From positions 3,950,501 to 4,014,500 of the forward strand of contig JAKNSE010000037.1 in assembly GCA_023525975.1 (NCBI GenBank): a DNA stretch of 64,000 bases. The letters run 5' to 3'. Under the pieces are notes generated by a model. The model was given only the letters and a program-made list of their open reading frames with translations, searched no databases and was not told the origin of the DNA. This document shows, piece after piece, positions 10,440 to 20,985 of this stretch. The DNA comes from Smallanthus sonchifolius. Its lineage: Eukaryota > Streptophyta > Magnoliopsida > Asterales > Asteraceae. Position 1 is the stretch's first letter, and every line of letters begins with the position of its first letter. A program made the translations under genes and the position numbers.

Positions 10440-13356
10440 ATGGATCTCTTATTTGTAAAGAGGCGCAATGTCTGTGCTTTCCTTGATGCTAATGATCCAA
10501 AAAGTGCCGAGTTCGTTCCAGTCCTGAACTTCCTGGCCAATTCAAACATAAGCTTTGCCATCAGTCACAACCTTCCGGTGTTTGAAGTATCCATCAGAGA
10601 GTTTTGGGAAACAGCTGAATTAGTTACTATTAACAATGTGGAGCACATTAGGGCCACAGTTCGTGAGCAAGAGGTCTTATTTTCTGAAGCCACAATAAGA
10701 CAAGTGCTGATGTTCAACGACAATCCAGAGGCACCAATAGAGTTTCCCAGCTTCTACATAAAAGAATGTTTTAGAAGAATGGGCCATCCAGATGAATTCA
10801 AAAGTGTCCAGATCATTAAGAATTCCCTACCTTCACACTGGAGATATTTTGTGCACATCTTCATCCATTGCTTGTCCATTTGAAAGGGTGGTTTTGACTC
10901 TGCAAATGCAATGGTGACATCTGCTGTTTTAGGGTTAATCAAAGGGAGGAACTACAATTTCTCTAGACTGGTATTCACACAACTCAAGGAGAATTTAAGT
11001 GGGGAAAGAAAAGTTTCTAGTCTACCCAAGATTTCTTCAGATCATCATAAATCACCTCCATCCAAATCTTCAACAGTGAGGAAACATCTTGGTATTTGAT
11101 CGTATGGGAGCAGAGACTCTGAGCTACATGAAGAGCCAAAACAAGAGAACAAATAGAGTCATTGCTGATATCCCCTTATTTGGTCATGTAATTGGTGAGG
11201 AAGAAGAATTTGTACCTGATATTGACCCTGATCTACCAGTTGAAGAAGATGATGAATTGGCTGAGGAAGAAGAAGTAGTGGTAGAACAGGATGAAGGGAA
11301 CCAGCAAGAGATTGAAGATGAAGCTGATATTGAAATCCCCATTATTCAAGAAGAAGAGCAGCCTATTGATGAGCCTGTGATTGAGGCTCTTTTTATTGAA
11401 GATGTACAAGTTCCTATTGAGCTAGTGGTTAATGTAGAAGCTGGCATTCAAGGAGATGAGGAGGAGATTGAAGAGTCAAGTGTAACTCTGGATGCAGGGA
11501 TATATGGGTCAGACTACAACAAGTCAGACTCCGATGCTCAAAATGAACCTCCTGAATCATCCTCTAAGAGACAAGCTGACTCAGACTCCAATTATGAGCT
11601 TGAAGAGCCCAAGGCGAAGAATATTAAGACCGGGTTTTAAGATCTATCATCCTCCTCTAATTCCATATTTGATACACCATAAACCACACCTCCACCATCA
11701 CCACAGCCAACACCTAAAGCTACACCACCTCCATCTCCACAACATGCACCCATCCTTACACCACCACCATCACCTCAACAAGTACACATTCCTTCACCAC
11801 CCACATAACCATCTCATGAACCAACATCATCAGTGCCGAGAGTCAAAACCTTAAGTCTTGAAGTGAAGAAGCTACAGGATCATGTCAAAGAAAAGGAGAC
11901 AGTGATTGAAGGTTTAAGAACCAAGCTGAATGAGTTCAAAGAAGAAGTTAATGACTTGAAGCTGGAAGTTGGGGGCTTACATACCCAGCTTGAAGTCCAG
12001 CAAACTCAACTCGAAACCCAACAAAAGCTCATTTCAAAACAACATGAAGAATTCAAAGCCTTAGCTGAAATCGTTGAGCAACTCAAGGCTTCTCTGGTAA
12101 AGCCTGTTCAGCAACAAGCAACCACCTCCACAGCTCAGGGAGAGACCACTTCGGGTGTGGAACCCTCTTCCCCTGCCTTGGACACGAATCCTGAATCTGC
12201 TTTGACCATCTTCTCAGAACCTGCCACTAAGCCAAAGGAAGCTGTGGAGGTTAAAATTAAAGAGCAAGAGTTGGACGTTCCCTCAGCAAGTGAAAGAAGG
12301 GAAGCTAGGAAGAAAGGGAAGGGAACTGAGACTGAGGTTGAAATGGTGATTCTAGATGAAGAGGATGTGGCATCTGACGATGAGCTCAATGCCCTCCTAA
12401 ATGAAATAGACAACTTTGGTTACAATGATCTTTATCCAGAAATCTTACCTACTGAAGAGCTAGAGACTGAAAGAGTCTGATACTTTACAAAACAAGGAGA
12501 TGAAATTCAAGCTCTATCAGATGAAAACCAAGATGAAGAAGATGTCCAGGTGAACATCGTAAAGCCTATTGTTACTGATGAACCAACTCCAACAGCATCT
12601 AAAGCCACTCATGCTCCAACTCAACCTCCTATTGATCCTAACTACCCAAACCCGAAGAAACCGTGGTTGGGAAAGATTGTACCAGAGGAGAGCCCACAAA
12701 CATATGAATGGATAGCTGAGCACCAAGAGCTTAAAAGGCCTCCTGTTGGATGGAAGTATAATGCAGAGAGGAAGTTGTTCATTATTAGAAGAAATAAGGG
12801 AGGAGTTCAGCACTTCAAGAATATGACTGACTTCCAAACTCTTCCTTTCTATAACCTGAGAGATCTGGCCAAGCTTCCCCTTCAAAATCCAGGGAAGGTG
12901 ATGATGGCTTCAGACTATGAACACTTCCTGCACACCCAGGTTAACTGTGACTTCAAGGGGATGAAGCCTAGAAAGACCAAGAAGAAAATTTCAAAGACTA
13001 GGTTTCATCCCAAAACCAAAAAGCCTTATGTCTTCTTAAGGTACAAACTAGCACAGACTCACAAAACCATCAATCTTCCCAAATCAGTGCCTGTTCAACT
13101 CCAAACTTTCAAGAAATGGTACTACAATCCAAATATTGGAAGTGCCGTGATAGAGTGTGAAGGCAAGGAAGATATCGTGATCTTCGAACCAATGGAGTTG
13201 CTGAAGTTCCAACAGGATGATGTGGAGGTGCTCTTCAAGAATCATATTCAGGCATACAGCGATGAAGATGAGGCGGATGCGAAGGAATATCACCGGGTTG
13301 TGACCCTACATGTCAAGCCTTACATCAAGAAGCCCACTGAAGGACCAGCTTCTTAG
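10440..13356 (+). pseudogene. Env-position ORF of Sirevirus-like copia element, broken
   Basis: Reading starts at ATG 10440, just after a splice-acceptor-like TGTGTTTGCAG (10427-10437). The first 150 residues resemble a family common in Asteraceae repeats (a FLDAND...FVPVLNFL...EFWETAE pattern). The frame shifts between about 10880 and 11089. It then continues in one frame to 13356, broken by stops at 11638, near 11680, near 11808 and at 12478-12480. Visible parts: an acidic region (11200-11480), a Pro/Ser-Pro-rich linker (11690-11810), a coiled coil (about 11840-12090, heptad Leu/Val/Gln-rich), a low-complexity acidic part, and a Lys-rich C-terminal domain with many aromatics (12550-13350). 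No clear transmembrane segment is seen. Function is unknown; the position between pol and the 3' LTR is where Sireviruses carry an env-like ORF. That assignment is inferred. Confidence 0.5.
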
Positions 13357-13384
13357 AGGAGGGCTGAATACAGTAATGCAACAG

Positions 13385-13397
13385 CTTAGGGAGAGAT
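13385..13397 (+). other. Polypurine tract of the copia element
   Basis: CTTAGGGAGAGAT immediately precedes TGCACAG at 13398. It resembles the GGGAGATTG tract next to the 3' LTR of many plant Ty1-copia elements and supports an LTR start at 13398. Confidence 0.5.
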
Positions 13398-13940
13398 TGC
13401 ACAGTCATGTAACTTTATTAAGCTGTTGTCATTATTGTGTCTTGAACAATGTTAGTTTAGTTTCCTTATTTGCAATTTCATTATTGTAATTTCAGTATTG
13501 TAACTTTCTGTTTTTAGTTTAAGTCTGAGCCATCGAAACTACTTAGTTTCGATTGAGATTTGTTCAATCGAAACTAGTAGTTTCGATAGATAGTAGTTTT
13601 GATAGGTTTGTCTATCACATGTAAATGTTCAACCGAAACTAGTTTCGATACCTGTCAACTACTATAAATAACCTAGTTTGAGAATGTTTAGGGTATGAAT
13701 AGCGGCTGTAACCCTGAAATTCACTCTTTCACATTGTTCCTGAATCAATACATTTGCAGTTGTTTTTTACACTGTGTTCTTGCATTTTCATATCATTTTG
13801 TGTTGATTCAAGTGTGGTTAGCCTGTTATCTTCCCCAATTCTGATTCTATCTTCTATTTCACCACCATACACACAGTTTCCGCCTGTGTGTGTGTGTAAT
13901 TGATCATCTGAGTGATTTCCAAGTTAAATCAGGACCTACA
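13398..13940 (+). repeat. Putative 3' LTR of the copia element
   Basis: Bounded by TG (13398) after the purine tract and by CA at 13940, after which gypsy relic D coding sequence starts abruptly. It contains three inverted GAAAC/GTTTC palindromes (13530-13650) matching the repeats at 1-340, a TATA box TATAAATA (13663-13670) and a (GT)n run at 13882-13897. No second LTR copy is in the window, so the limits are inferred. Confidence 0.55.
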
Positions 13941-13941
13941 G

Positions 13942-15657
13942 CCTATGCGTCAAGGCAACTCAAGATTCATGAAAAGAACTACACAACGCACGATCTCAAA
14001 TTAGGTGTGGTTGTCTTTGCTCTCAAAATCTGACGACACTACCTTTACGGTACAAAGTGTGGTTTTCACAGACCACAAAAGTCTTCAGCACATCTTCAAT
14101 CAGAAAGAACTCAACATGAGGCAACGTCGTTGGGTTGAGTAACTTAACGACTACGACTGTGACATTCGTTACCATCCTGGAAAAGCGAATGTTGTAGCTG
14201 ATGCCTTAAGTCAGAAAGAACACACTATGCTACATTGTGTGAAAGTTCAAAACGACATTCAAATATGTATTCTTGAAGCCCAAAACCTCTCGGTTACCGA
14301 AGGGAACATGTACAATGAAATGGCATGTGGGGCTGAACTCCAATTAGAGACTAAGCCCAATGGCTTACTCTACTACCTAAATCGTATCTGGATTCCTGAC
14401 CGTGATGATCTTCATACGTTCATTTTAAACGAAACTCATAAAACTCCCTATTCGGTTCATCCTGGTGCAGACAAAATGCACAAGGATCTTCGTTACCAGT
14501 ACTGGTGGCCTGGCATGAGGAAGGACATTTCCCTATACGTAGCAAAGTGCCTCACTTACTCCAAAGTCAAAGCCGAACACCAACGTCCATCTGGCCTTCT
14601 CTAACAACCGGAGATTCCCGTATGGAAATGGGAGTGTATAGCAATGGATTTCATTACAAAACTACCTCATACCACTCATGGTCATGATAGCATCTGGGTA
14701 ATCGTTGACCGTTTAACTAAATCCGCACACTTCTTGCCTATTCGTGAGGACTATGGAGTCGAGAAATTGGCTCGGATTTACATTAATGAAATAGCGTCAC
14801 GGTGTGCCTCTTAACATTATCTCTGATCGTGATGGTCTTTTCACTTCCCATTTCTCGCAGTCTCTACAACCTGCTCTTGGCACTCAATTGAATCTCAGAA
14901 CAGCTTACCATCCTCAAACCGATGGTCAATCCAAAGGGCATGTGTTATTGACTTCGGTGATAACTGGGATTCACACCTACCTTTGATTGAGTTCTCATAC
15001 AACAATAGTTATCATACTAGTATCAACATGTCACCTTTTGAAGCTCTTTATGGCCTTAAGTGTCGTTCGCCTGTTTGTTGGAACGAGATCGGTGAAACAC
15101 AAATCACCGGACCCGAACTTATTCAGGAAACATCCGATAAAGTCCTTCGTATTCGTGATAATCTTCTAGCAGCTAGAAGTCGGCAAAAGAGCTATGCTGA
15201 CAAACGACAAAAACCGTTAGAATTTCAAGTCGGTGATCTCGTACTTCTTAAGGTATCACCTTGGAAGGGAGTGGTTCGATTTGGAAAGAAAGGGAAGCTA
15301 GCACCTCGTTTCATGGGCCCTTTTAAGATTCTCGAAAGAATCGGGAAAGTGGCCTACAAGCTTGAACTACCTAAGGATCTCAGCAACATTCTTCCAACTT
15401 TTCACGTCTCAAATATCAAAAAGTGTCTTGCTAACGAGAACCTCCACATACCTCTTGACGACGTGCGTATTAATGAAACTATGCACTTCGTGGAGAAACC
15501 CGTGGAAATCATGGATCGTGAAATCAAACAACTCAAGCATAGTCGTATTCCAATCGTCAAAGTTCGTTGGGAATCCAAACGTGGCCCAGAATTTACTTAG
15601 GAACGTGAAGACCAAATGAAAGTCAAGTACCCACATCTTTTATCTAGGCCCTCCTCT
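13942..15657 (+). pseudogene. pol: Element D pol remnant (RNase H-integrase-chromodomain)
   Basis: The reading begins inside RNase H (an AYASRQL...THDL pattern) at the copia insertion point and continues with several stops and frameshifts. The integrase HHCC region is at 14440-14600; its Cys pair is damaged (LTYS for LTCS). The integrase D and D boxes are readable near 14645 and 14820. The E-box region is disrupted by a deletion near 14935, where TDGQSK is followed by unrelated frame. The C-terminal core and chromodomain-like tail (14983-15600) are in one frame with a TAG at 15598-15600. Older than elements 1-3, judging by the number of lesions. Confidence 0.88.
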
Positions 15658-15658
15658 T

Positions 15659-15694
15659 AAATTTTGGGACGAAATTTCCTAAAGTATGGGAGAC
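15659..15694 (+). promoter_or_regulatory. Hairpin + polypurine tract of element D
   Basis: AAATTTTGGGACGAAATTT (15659-15677) is an inverted repeat at the same place as the PPT-side hairpin of elements 1-3 and H. It is followed by AAAGTATGGGAGAC and the LTR start TGTAATATCC at 15695. Here it is a single copy. Confidence 0.6.
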
Positions 15695-16430
15695 TGTAAT
15701 ATCCGGGACTTTTCAATGTATCTTTTTCTATTTTTCGTTGTAAACCATCTATTCTAAATTTCAATAAACGTACCATCTCAAATTCTTGACACATACCACC
15801 TATTTAAAACTTAATTCTTATTAAGTTTAATTCTTAAATAAATATAGAATAAATAGATTTATATTTAATACATATATAAATACCTAAATATATGTGAAAT
15901 TAAAGATATATATGTATATATATGTATCCTTTAAAAGAAATAGATTAAAACCCTAAAAACTTCATAAGTTTATGTTTATAATTAATAGACTTACTAACTT
16001 TAAATACTTAAAATAAATAAACCTATAAATTAAGAAACCTATAAAACTTATTTTATTTTTTTAAAAATAAAACATATTATTTACTTCTATAAAGTCAAGG
16101 GACCAAAGTTGTCAACTTTTGAATCTTGTTTTCGAACAAAAATCATGTTTTAACATGAAATAACAAAACTTATAAACATCAGCGACCTCTTGTGTAATTA
16201 TCCCAAACTCCCAGAACCAAAACCAGTCCCAGGTTCGACCCTCGCAAAGCCCGATTCTCACCCCGTTTATTCAAAAACGCATATTGCGGCAAGATTCACT
16301 GCACCTCGGGCTTCCATTCGAGCGTGCGACCCAACCCCGATGCTCATCAATGCCTGATTTCAACCGTAACAACGCGTGGGTGCGGATTTGAATCCATTCG
16401 GCGCAAGCACCATTTAATGACAAAATTGGT

Positions 16431-16438
16431 TATAAATA
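16431..16438 (+). promoter_or_regulatory. TATA box in LTR D
   Basis: TATAAATA lies in a GC-mixed promoter-like context about 330 bp upstream of the tRNA-like cassette. Solo LTR F has an equivalent TATAAAG on the minus strand at 60713-60720 with similar spacing, which supports a shared Pol II start region. Confidence 0.55.
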
Positions 16439-16758
16439 ACACCCGTACTACCTCAATGAAACCTCACTCGAAATCTCTAAACCTTCAATTCAATCGATTT
16501 GGACCTGCAATTGACATTGCAATTCTGTAACAGCCGAACCAGAACCCGAACTCGTTATCCTTCATTTCGATATCGATTCAGGTAATTCTCATGGCCAAAA
16601 CTCTGGTATTCATACATAGAACAAAAGCCCTCTATCAATTTACACTGACAGAGGGCAAATCGATTCGTATTTGGGGTTTTGATTTCTACGGTTCATACGA
16701 AATTGGGGCTTGATTGGGGATTGTGTTTATCTATTTGATTTTCCAGGTTATAACTCAA

Positions 16759-16832
16759 CGAGGCCCGTAGTCGGGTGGTTTGTGCGCATGTGTGTTGGCT
16801 CAGGCGGCCCGGGTTCGAATCCGGCCGGCCAT
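16759..16832 (+). other. tRNA-like cassette in LTR D
   Basis: A B-box GGTTCGAATCC (16812-16822) sits 44 nt after an A-box-like TAGTCGGGTGG (16768-16778), with GGCC complements at both ends. It resembles a decayed tRNA (D arm and T arm readable), but T-stem pairs are broken and no convincing anticodon stem remains. The same cassette is in F on the minus strand at 60319-60390. It could be a tRNA-derived insertion or a Pol III promoter-like element; it is not a functional tRNA gene. Confidence 0.5.
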
Positions 16833-18340
16833 AGTTTTGGATTTCTATTTTTTTAAACATTTTTAATTGGTTTTAAAAATTCCTTTTATTTTTATAAAAT
16901 CTGTTATGCTTTTATAAACTTAAGACTGAAATTTATTTATACTTTTGTTTTCCAGAAAACATTTATTTAATTAAAACATAACTAAAACTTATAAAAAATA
17001 AATCTTAAAAATTAAGTTTAAGTATTTAGAACTATAAAACACTTTTAAAACTTTATAAAACTTATGTTTAAAGCATAAACTATTTTATAAAATCAGAAAT
17101 ATAACTTGTTATTTTCTGAAATAAATAAAATGGTTTTTCTTTAAAACTTTAAATAATATTTATAAACTTTAATTAAAACAGAAAAGCTTATATAATTGTT
17201 ATGAGATCAAAAAATTTATAAAACTTATAACTTTATTTTAGAAATAAGAAACTTACAAATTTTATAAAATTACATTGAATTAAAAATTAAAATTTAATTA
17301 ATTATTTAATTTAAAACAGAAAAATAAATATGTTTTATTTATCTATTTAAAACCTAAGCTTGTTTAAAATATTTTGTTACTTAGAAATTAAAAAGAAACC
17401 AATTTTTATTATATACACCCATGTTGTATTCTCTCAAACTCTTAAACACCTTCTAAATATCATTTAGAATAATTATAAGTCATTTAAATAAAATAAATAC
17501 TTAATAGTTAAATACTTTAAATAATTTTAATTGATACATCATTTTAAAATTTGATAAAGCATTCATTTACAAAACACTTTTAGATAATTATTATTTATCT
17601 TCAATAATTACTTACTCTATTTTGAATAAATTGTTATTTATCAATGATAATTATTTATTTGGGTAGTTATTGTTAATCCATAATAACTATTATTCTTTTA
17701 GATAACTATTATATATTTTAAATAATTATTTAACCCTTGTGAATAATTATTTAGTTACCTTAATACTTATTTATCCATTACTCACTTTATATTTTATTTA
17801 TGATACTTGGAAAACTACTTAAAATCATTGTTTTATAATACTTGATTAAAACTTACTATAACTTAAACTTTATAACACAATTATCCTCGCCTTCCCATTT
17901 GAAACCCAAGCAAATCCTAAAACCCTAGATCCTTGTCATTAACTTTAAGGATCGACTTTTAAACTCTAGACCATGTTATTAGGCTTGTTGTAAGGATATT
18001 CTTCCTCAAAGCTTTGTTACGCTTAAACTTTATTGGACACTCCTCATCAATCCATGTGAGTGTACTTAGCCCATTTTTGTTTTTGTTTTGATTTATAAAC
18101 TTGGGGTGGAGCATGTATCAAGCTTTTAGACTTATACAATTCAAACACAACTAGGCTTATATGCCTTCTATGTGTTATATGCTTTTGAGACTTGCATGCT
18201 TAAAACTAGCATGTTATTAACTTTGGCCGAGCCTACAGTGACAATGATAGATCTATTGTATTTGACCAATCCACCTAGATTGATTGACCCTTCGGGGGGA
18301 GCCCATGGTGATTGTTGCTGGATTTAAACTTAAACTGGGT

Positions 18341-19389
18341 ATCCTTGTGAAACATTGGACACCTCTCTTCCAATAGGCCTACCAAGCCTTGCCATTTGAA
18401 TTTCCATGGCATCCAAACGCTTCTGCGTTTCATAATCAACAGCTTTCGCAGTTCCTCCCGTCTTTGATCTTCTGCTGGCATTAGCCTACCTCTTTGATGT
18501 TACTGCCATCTTCTCCAAAATATCCCAGTCAACATCCACATGATTCTCGAAGAATGAACCTGCACTGGTGGCATTGACATCTCTCACATACTTAGGTAAT
18601 AACCCATCATAGAAGGCCAGTATGAGCTCCCACTTTTGTATCCCATGATATGGGTAGTTTCAAAGCAACTCCTTGAATCTTTTAAATGCCTCATAGAAAG
18701 GCTCCCCTAATTGTTGCTTGAAATCCCGTATAGTAGCTCGGGCCTCTTTGGTTTTATGAGGTGGAAAATATTCATCAAGAAACTGCTGCTGTAACTCTGC
18801 CCAGGTGGCAATGCTTGCAGATGGCAAAGATAAAAAACCATTGTTTTGCCCAGTCTTTTAGTGAAAACTGGAAAAGCACCAGTTTCACCTCATCAGTAGT
18901 GAACCCTTGACCACCTATGGTCCCACAAGTAGCCTCATATTCAAACAAATGTGTGTAAGTCTCTTAAGTAGCTCTCCCATAGAAGTGTGGGAGGATCCCA
19001 AGACAACCCGGTCTGATCTCGAATGCATTCCCCCTACGAACTGGTGGAATGACGGGGGAAGCATTTATAGCCAAAGCGGGGCGGAAGTGACTGTCCACCC
19101 CTTGATCATGTCTTTGTGGTTGTATGTTTCTGGGCTGTCTGTACCTGTTTTCTCGTTTCATATTACCCAAGTAACCTTGTTGGTTCTTCCTCGATGGAAA
19201 CCCATACTTTGCTCTCGGTGGTGGTTGAACCCATCCATCTATGTTCTGCCTCTGATTTTGGGAAGGGAATGCCTCCTGATGGTTTAGATCATACCACTCT
19301 TCCTTTTCGTTCCAATTCTCATGTTGAGAACCGTGCTGTGGGTGGTGGCTATCTTAGCTCGGGTAGCTATCATGTGGTTGGTATGGTCT
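18341..19389 (-). pseudogene. gag: Athila gag, middle and C-terminal part
   Basis: The minus-strand reading shows features familiar from Athila gag: an INASPVIPP-like stretch and EIRPG...LGILPHF...YTHLFEYEATCGTIGGQGF near 18900-19060, then LKDWAKQWF, WAELQQQFLDEYFPP, FKQQLGEPFYEAFKRFKELL and LILAFYDGL in the 18500-18840 part. Several frameshifts and stops separate the blocks. The reading ends in QGYPV followed by a stop close to the junction with LTR D. It continues from 40677-41087 across element 2. Confidence 0.85.
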
Positions 19390-19906
19390 GTTTCTGTCAC
19401 ACCCCCAAATCCCACTAACGGAGTTTTACCGTTAGGGATGTGACACACCAGGATCTCAGTCATTTGTTACATCAAACGACACTATATGGGACTTGAAATG
19501 TCATAACATAAAAGTTCAGAGTTAATGCGAAAGCGTTTAAACAAGATAGTTACTGCGCAAAACAATTGCGCTCAAGTTTAATTTAATAAAAGCAAGTGAA
19601 TTGTCTCAAATGCTTGCATATGAATGAAATGACAGTAGGACTCCATGCATGCCCTAGATGTGCAACCTGTGCCTTAGCGACCTGAGAAACATGTAAGAAA
19701 AAGTGTCAACACGAGGTTGGTGAGTTCACATGTTTCAAGTTTACAATAAGAGAGTGTTTGCCATATTATGTACATTCAATATGCATATCTTTAGGTAGCT
19801 AGCCTATGTTCATGTCTTACTAAAGCGCTCGCAACCGAAGCTGACTGTGTTTGTATGCCTCCTGCTAGGTCTATCAACTCTGGCAAATGTGAGTAGGCTA
19901 ACATTT

Positions 19907-19950
19907 CACCCGTTCGATATCTAATCGAGTTAGCGCGACTAACGCGGGTG
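19907..19950 (-). other. Three-way-junction RNA motif (element 2)
   Basis: Minus strand: CACCCG...CGGGTG outer stem, GTTAG/CTAAC hairpin, and a second hairpin CGAT/ATCG with loop TAGAT. Elements 1 and 3 have CGAC/GTCG here. In the 5' LTR copy (28147-28190) the second base of the first outer arm changes A to G, leaving a G-U wobble instead of A-U. Confidence 0.65.
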
Positions 19951-20103
19951 GGATTTGTCAAACCCAGTAGTACTACTAAACATTACCTCGCTAAGATCCA
20001 TATTAACGGTCCGATATAAGATGAGGACTTCCTGTGATAGTGTGTTACGCTTAGCCTCAACAGTGATATCATATAAAGTACCATAATCAAATAGTTGCGT
20101 CAT

Positions 20104-20288
20104 GTTTTCTCCCCCAACGGGAAAAACATGTAAAATAATATTTGCTTGCGTACCTGTTTCTCCCCCATGGGGAAAACAAGTAAAAGTATGATAGTTGGTG
20201 TTCATGTTTGTTTCTTCCTCAACAGGAAAACAAGTAAAATACGTTTATGTGTAAGCATGTTTCTCCCCCAATAGTAAAACAAGTAAAA
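20104..20288 (-). repeat. Four tandem hairpin modules GTTTTCTCCCCC..GGGAAAAAC
   Basis: Four copies of a module with a CTCCCCC arm and a GGGAAAAC arm, followed by AAGTAAAA or ATGTAAAA, lie about 45-60 bp apart. Elements 1 and 3 have one such GGGGGAGAAAACATG block at the same place in the intron. The same array is in the 5' LTR (28344-28528). Confidence 0.75.
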
Positions 20289-20910
20289 AGGGGCCGTGAA
20301 ACTCACCTGCGTTGCGTAGTAGGTAGTATCACACAAGTATGAGATTTAGAACCTCAAGTGTTAGCCTGCACGGCTTACGTATGCCCTAGAATTATAAACA
20401 CATAAGTTAGGGACATATGGGATTTGTGAGGATGACACGGAAAGGAGCGTCTTAAAGAACCGCTCTAATAAACGAGAGTGGACGAACGTGTCTACGAGTT
20501 TAGGAATCACTTTACGTGACGAATGACACAAATAATAATATATATACGAGTGGATAATATAATTAATTATATTATTATTTAATCTTAATTGTTACACGGC
20601 GTTATAAAATGATTCGAAATAATATAAATATACATTATTTAATAATATGGGTCACGGTTTGAAAATAATATAAATGTATTATTTTATACGAAGTTACGGT
20701 TTAAAAATAATATAAACACATTATTTTTAATTGATAACAACAACAATATATTATTTATAAAAGTGGGAATAATGTATAAAAATATGTTAATAATTCAAAC
20801 CCGAGCCTACAGGTTGTTTCCCGGGTTAAAACACATTTATATAATAATATAATATCATAAAGTTTGATTTTTATTAATTAAATATAATAGGAAACTGTTC
20901 AAAATATAGA

Positions 20911-20985
20911 TGTGGGAGCCCGGTCTCGAACCCGGGTCTCTCCCACACATGCACTCTGCTCTAACCAGTCCCGCCCGCTAGGGTA
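20911..20985 (-). other. tRNA-like cassette in element 2 3' LTR
   Basis: Minus strand: GACTGGTTAGAGCAG (A-box-like D arm), then a T-arm with B-box GGTTCGAGACC (20922-20932) on a perfect CCCGG/CCGGG stem, ending CTCCCAC. The terminal CTCCCAC pairs with a nearby GTGGGAG, so the DNA can form a long hairpin. Copy in the 5' LTR at 29151-29225. It looks tRNA-derived; no intact cloverleaf. Confidence 0.5.

Larger units (their letters stand above)
1..13940 (+). mobile_element. Sirevirus-like Ty1-copia element, 3' portion (interrupted)
   Basis: The two flanks of element 1 join cleanly at the ATTAA duplication (345-349 and 10417-10421), so 1-349 and 10422-13940 were once continuous. Together they hold a repeat-rich spacer, a splice-acceptor-like sequence, a long broken reading frame, a copia-style polypurine tract ending in GGGAGAGAT, and a putative 3' LTR ending at 13940. 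gag-pol and the 5' LTR would lie left of the window. The element sits inside gypsy relic D, whose RNase H reading resumes right after 13940. Assignment to Sireviruses is inferred from a large reading frame between pol and 3' LTR and from palindromic repeats; I see no copia pol in this window. Confidence 0.5.
13941..18340 (+). mobile_element. Decayed Tekay-type gypsy element D (3' half)
   Basis: Contains RNase H, integrase and chromodomain-like remnants, then a 3' LTR from 15695. Its 5' side was cut by the copia insertion at 13940. Its LTR stops near 18340, where Athila gag begins without a recognisable LTR terminus, so the right end is lost. It is the same LTR family as solo LTR F, but in the opposite orientation. 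Confidence 0.8.
15695..18340 (+). repeat. Element D 3' LTR (truncated)
   Basis: Starts TGTAATATCC, like the outer end of solo LTR F (61530, minus). It contains AT-rich tracts (15750-16100, 16830-17880), a TATA box, a tRNA-like cassette and a leader-intron donor-like site, CAT/GTGAGT (18055/18056). Collinear similarity with F can be followed to about 18340, where the final several hundred bp and the terminus are missing. No gene is seen; 16830-18000 is only AT-rich sequence. Confidence 0.8.
19682..20306 (-). promoter_or_regulatory. Probable 5'-leader intron (element 2, 3' LTR)
   Basis: Minus strand: donor GCAG/GTGAGT at 20310-20301, acceptor ACATGTTTCTCAG ending at 19682, and a TTGAC branch-like motif about 25 nt from the acceptor. 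It is 625 bp, longer than in the other elements because a hairpin module is amplified (20104-20288). The 5' LTR copy is 27922-28546, with identical sites. Confidence 0.6.

Noticed and set aside
11492..11854. His/Pro-rich 120-codon frame
   Set aside because: Alternate-frame shadow of the Pro-Ser-rich linker in the env-position ORF (CCACCA-type codons).
13398..13940. Endogenous pararetrovirus promoter (TATA followed by leader)
   Set aside because: No movement protein, coat or caulimovirid RT sequence nearby; position between copia-type purine tract and gypsy relic fits an LTR better.
18907..19418. Plus-strand frames of 126 and 100 codons
   Set aside because: Antisense shadows of the minus-strand Athila gag.
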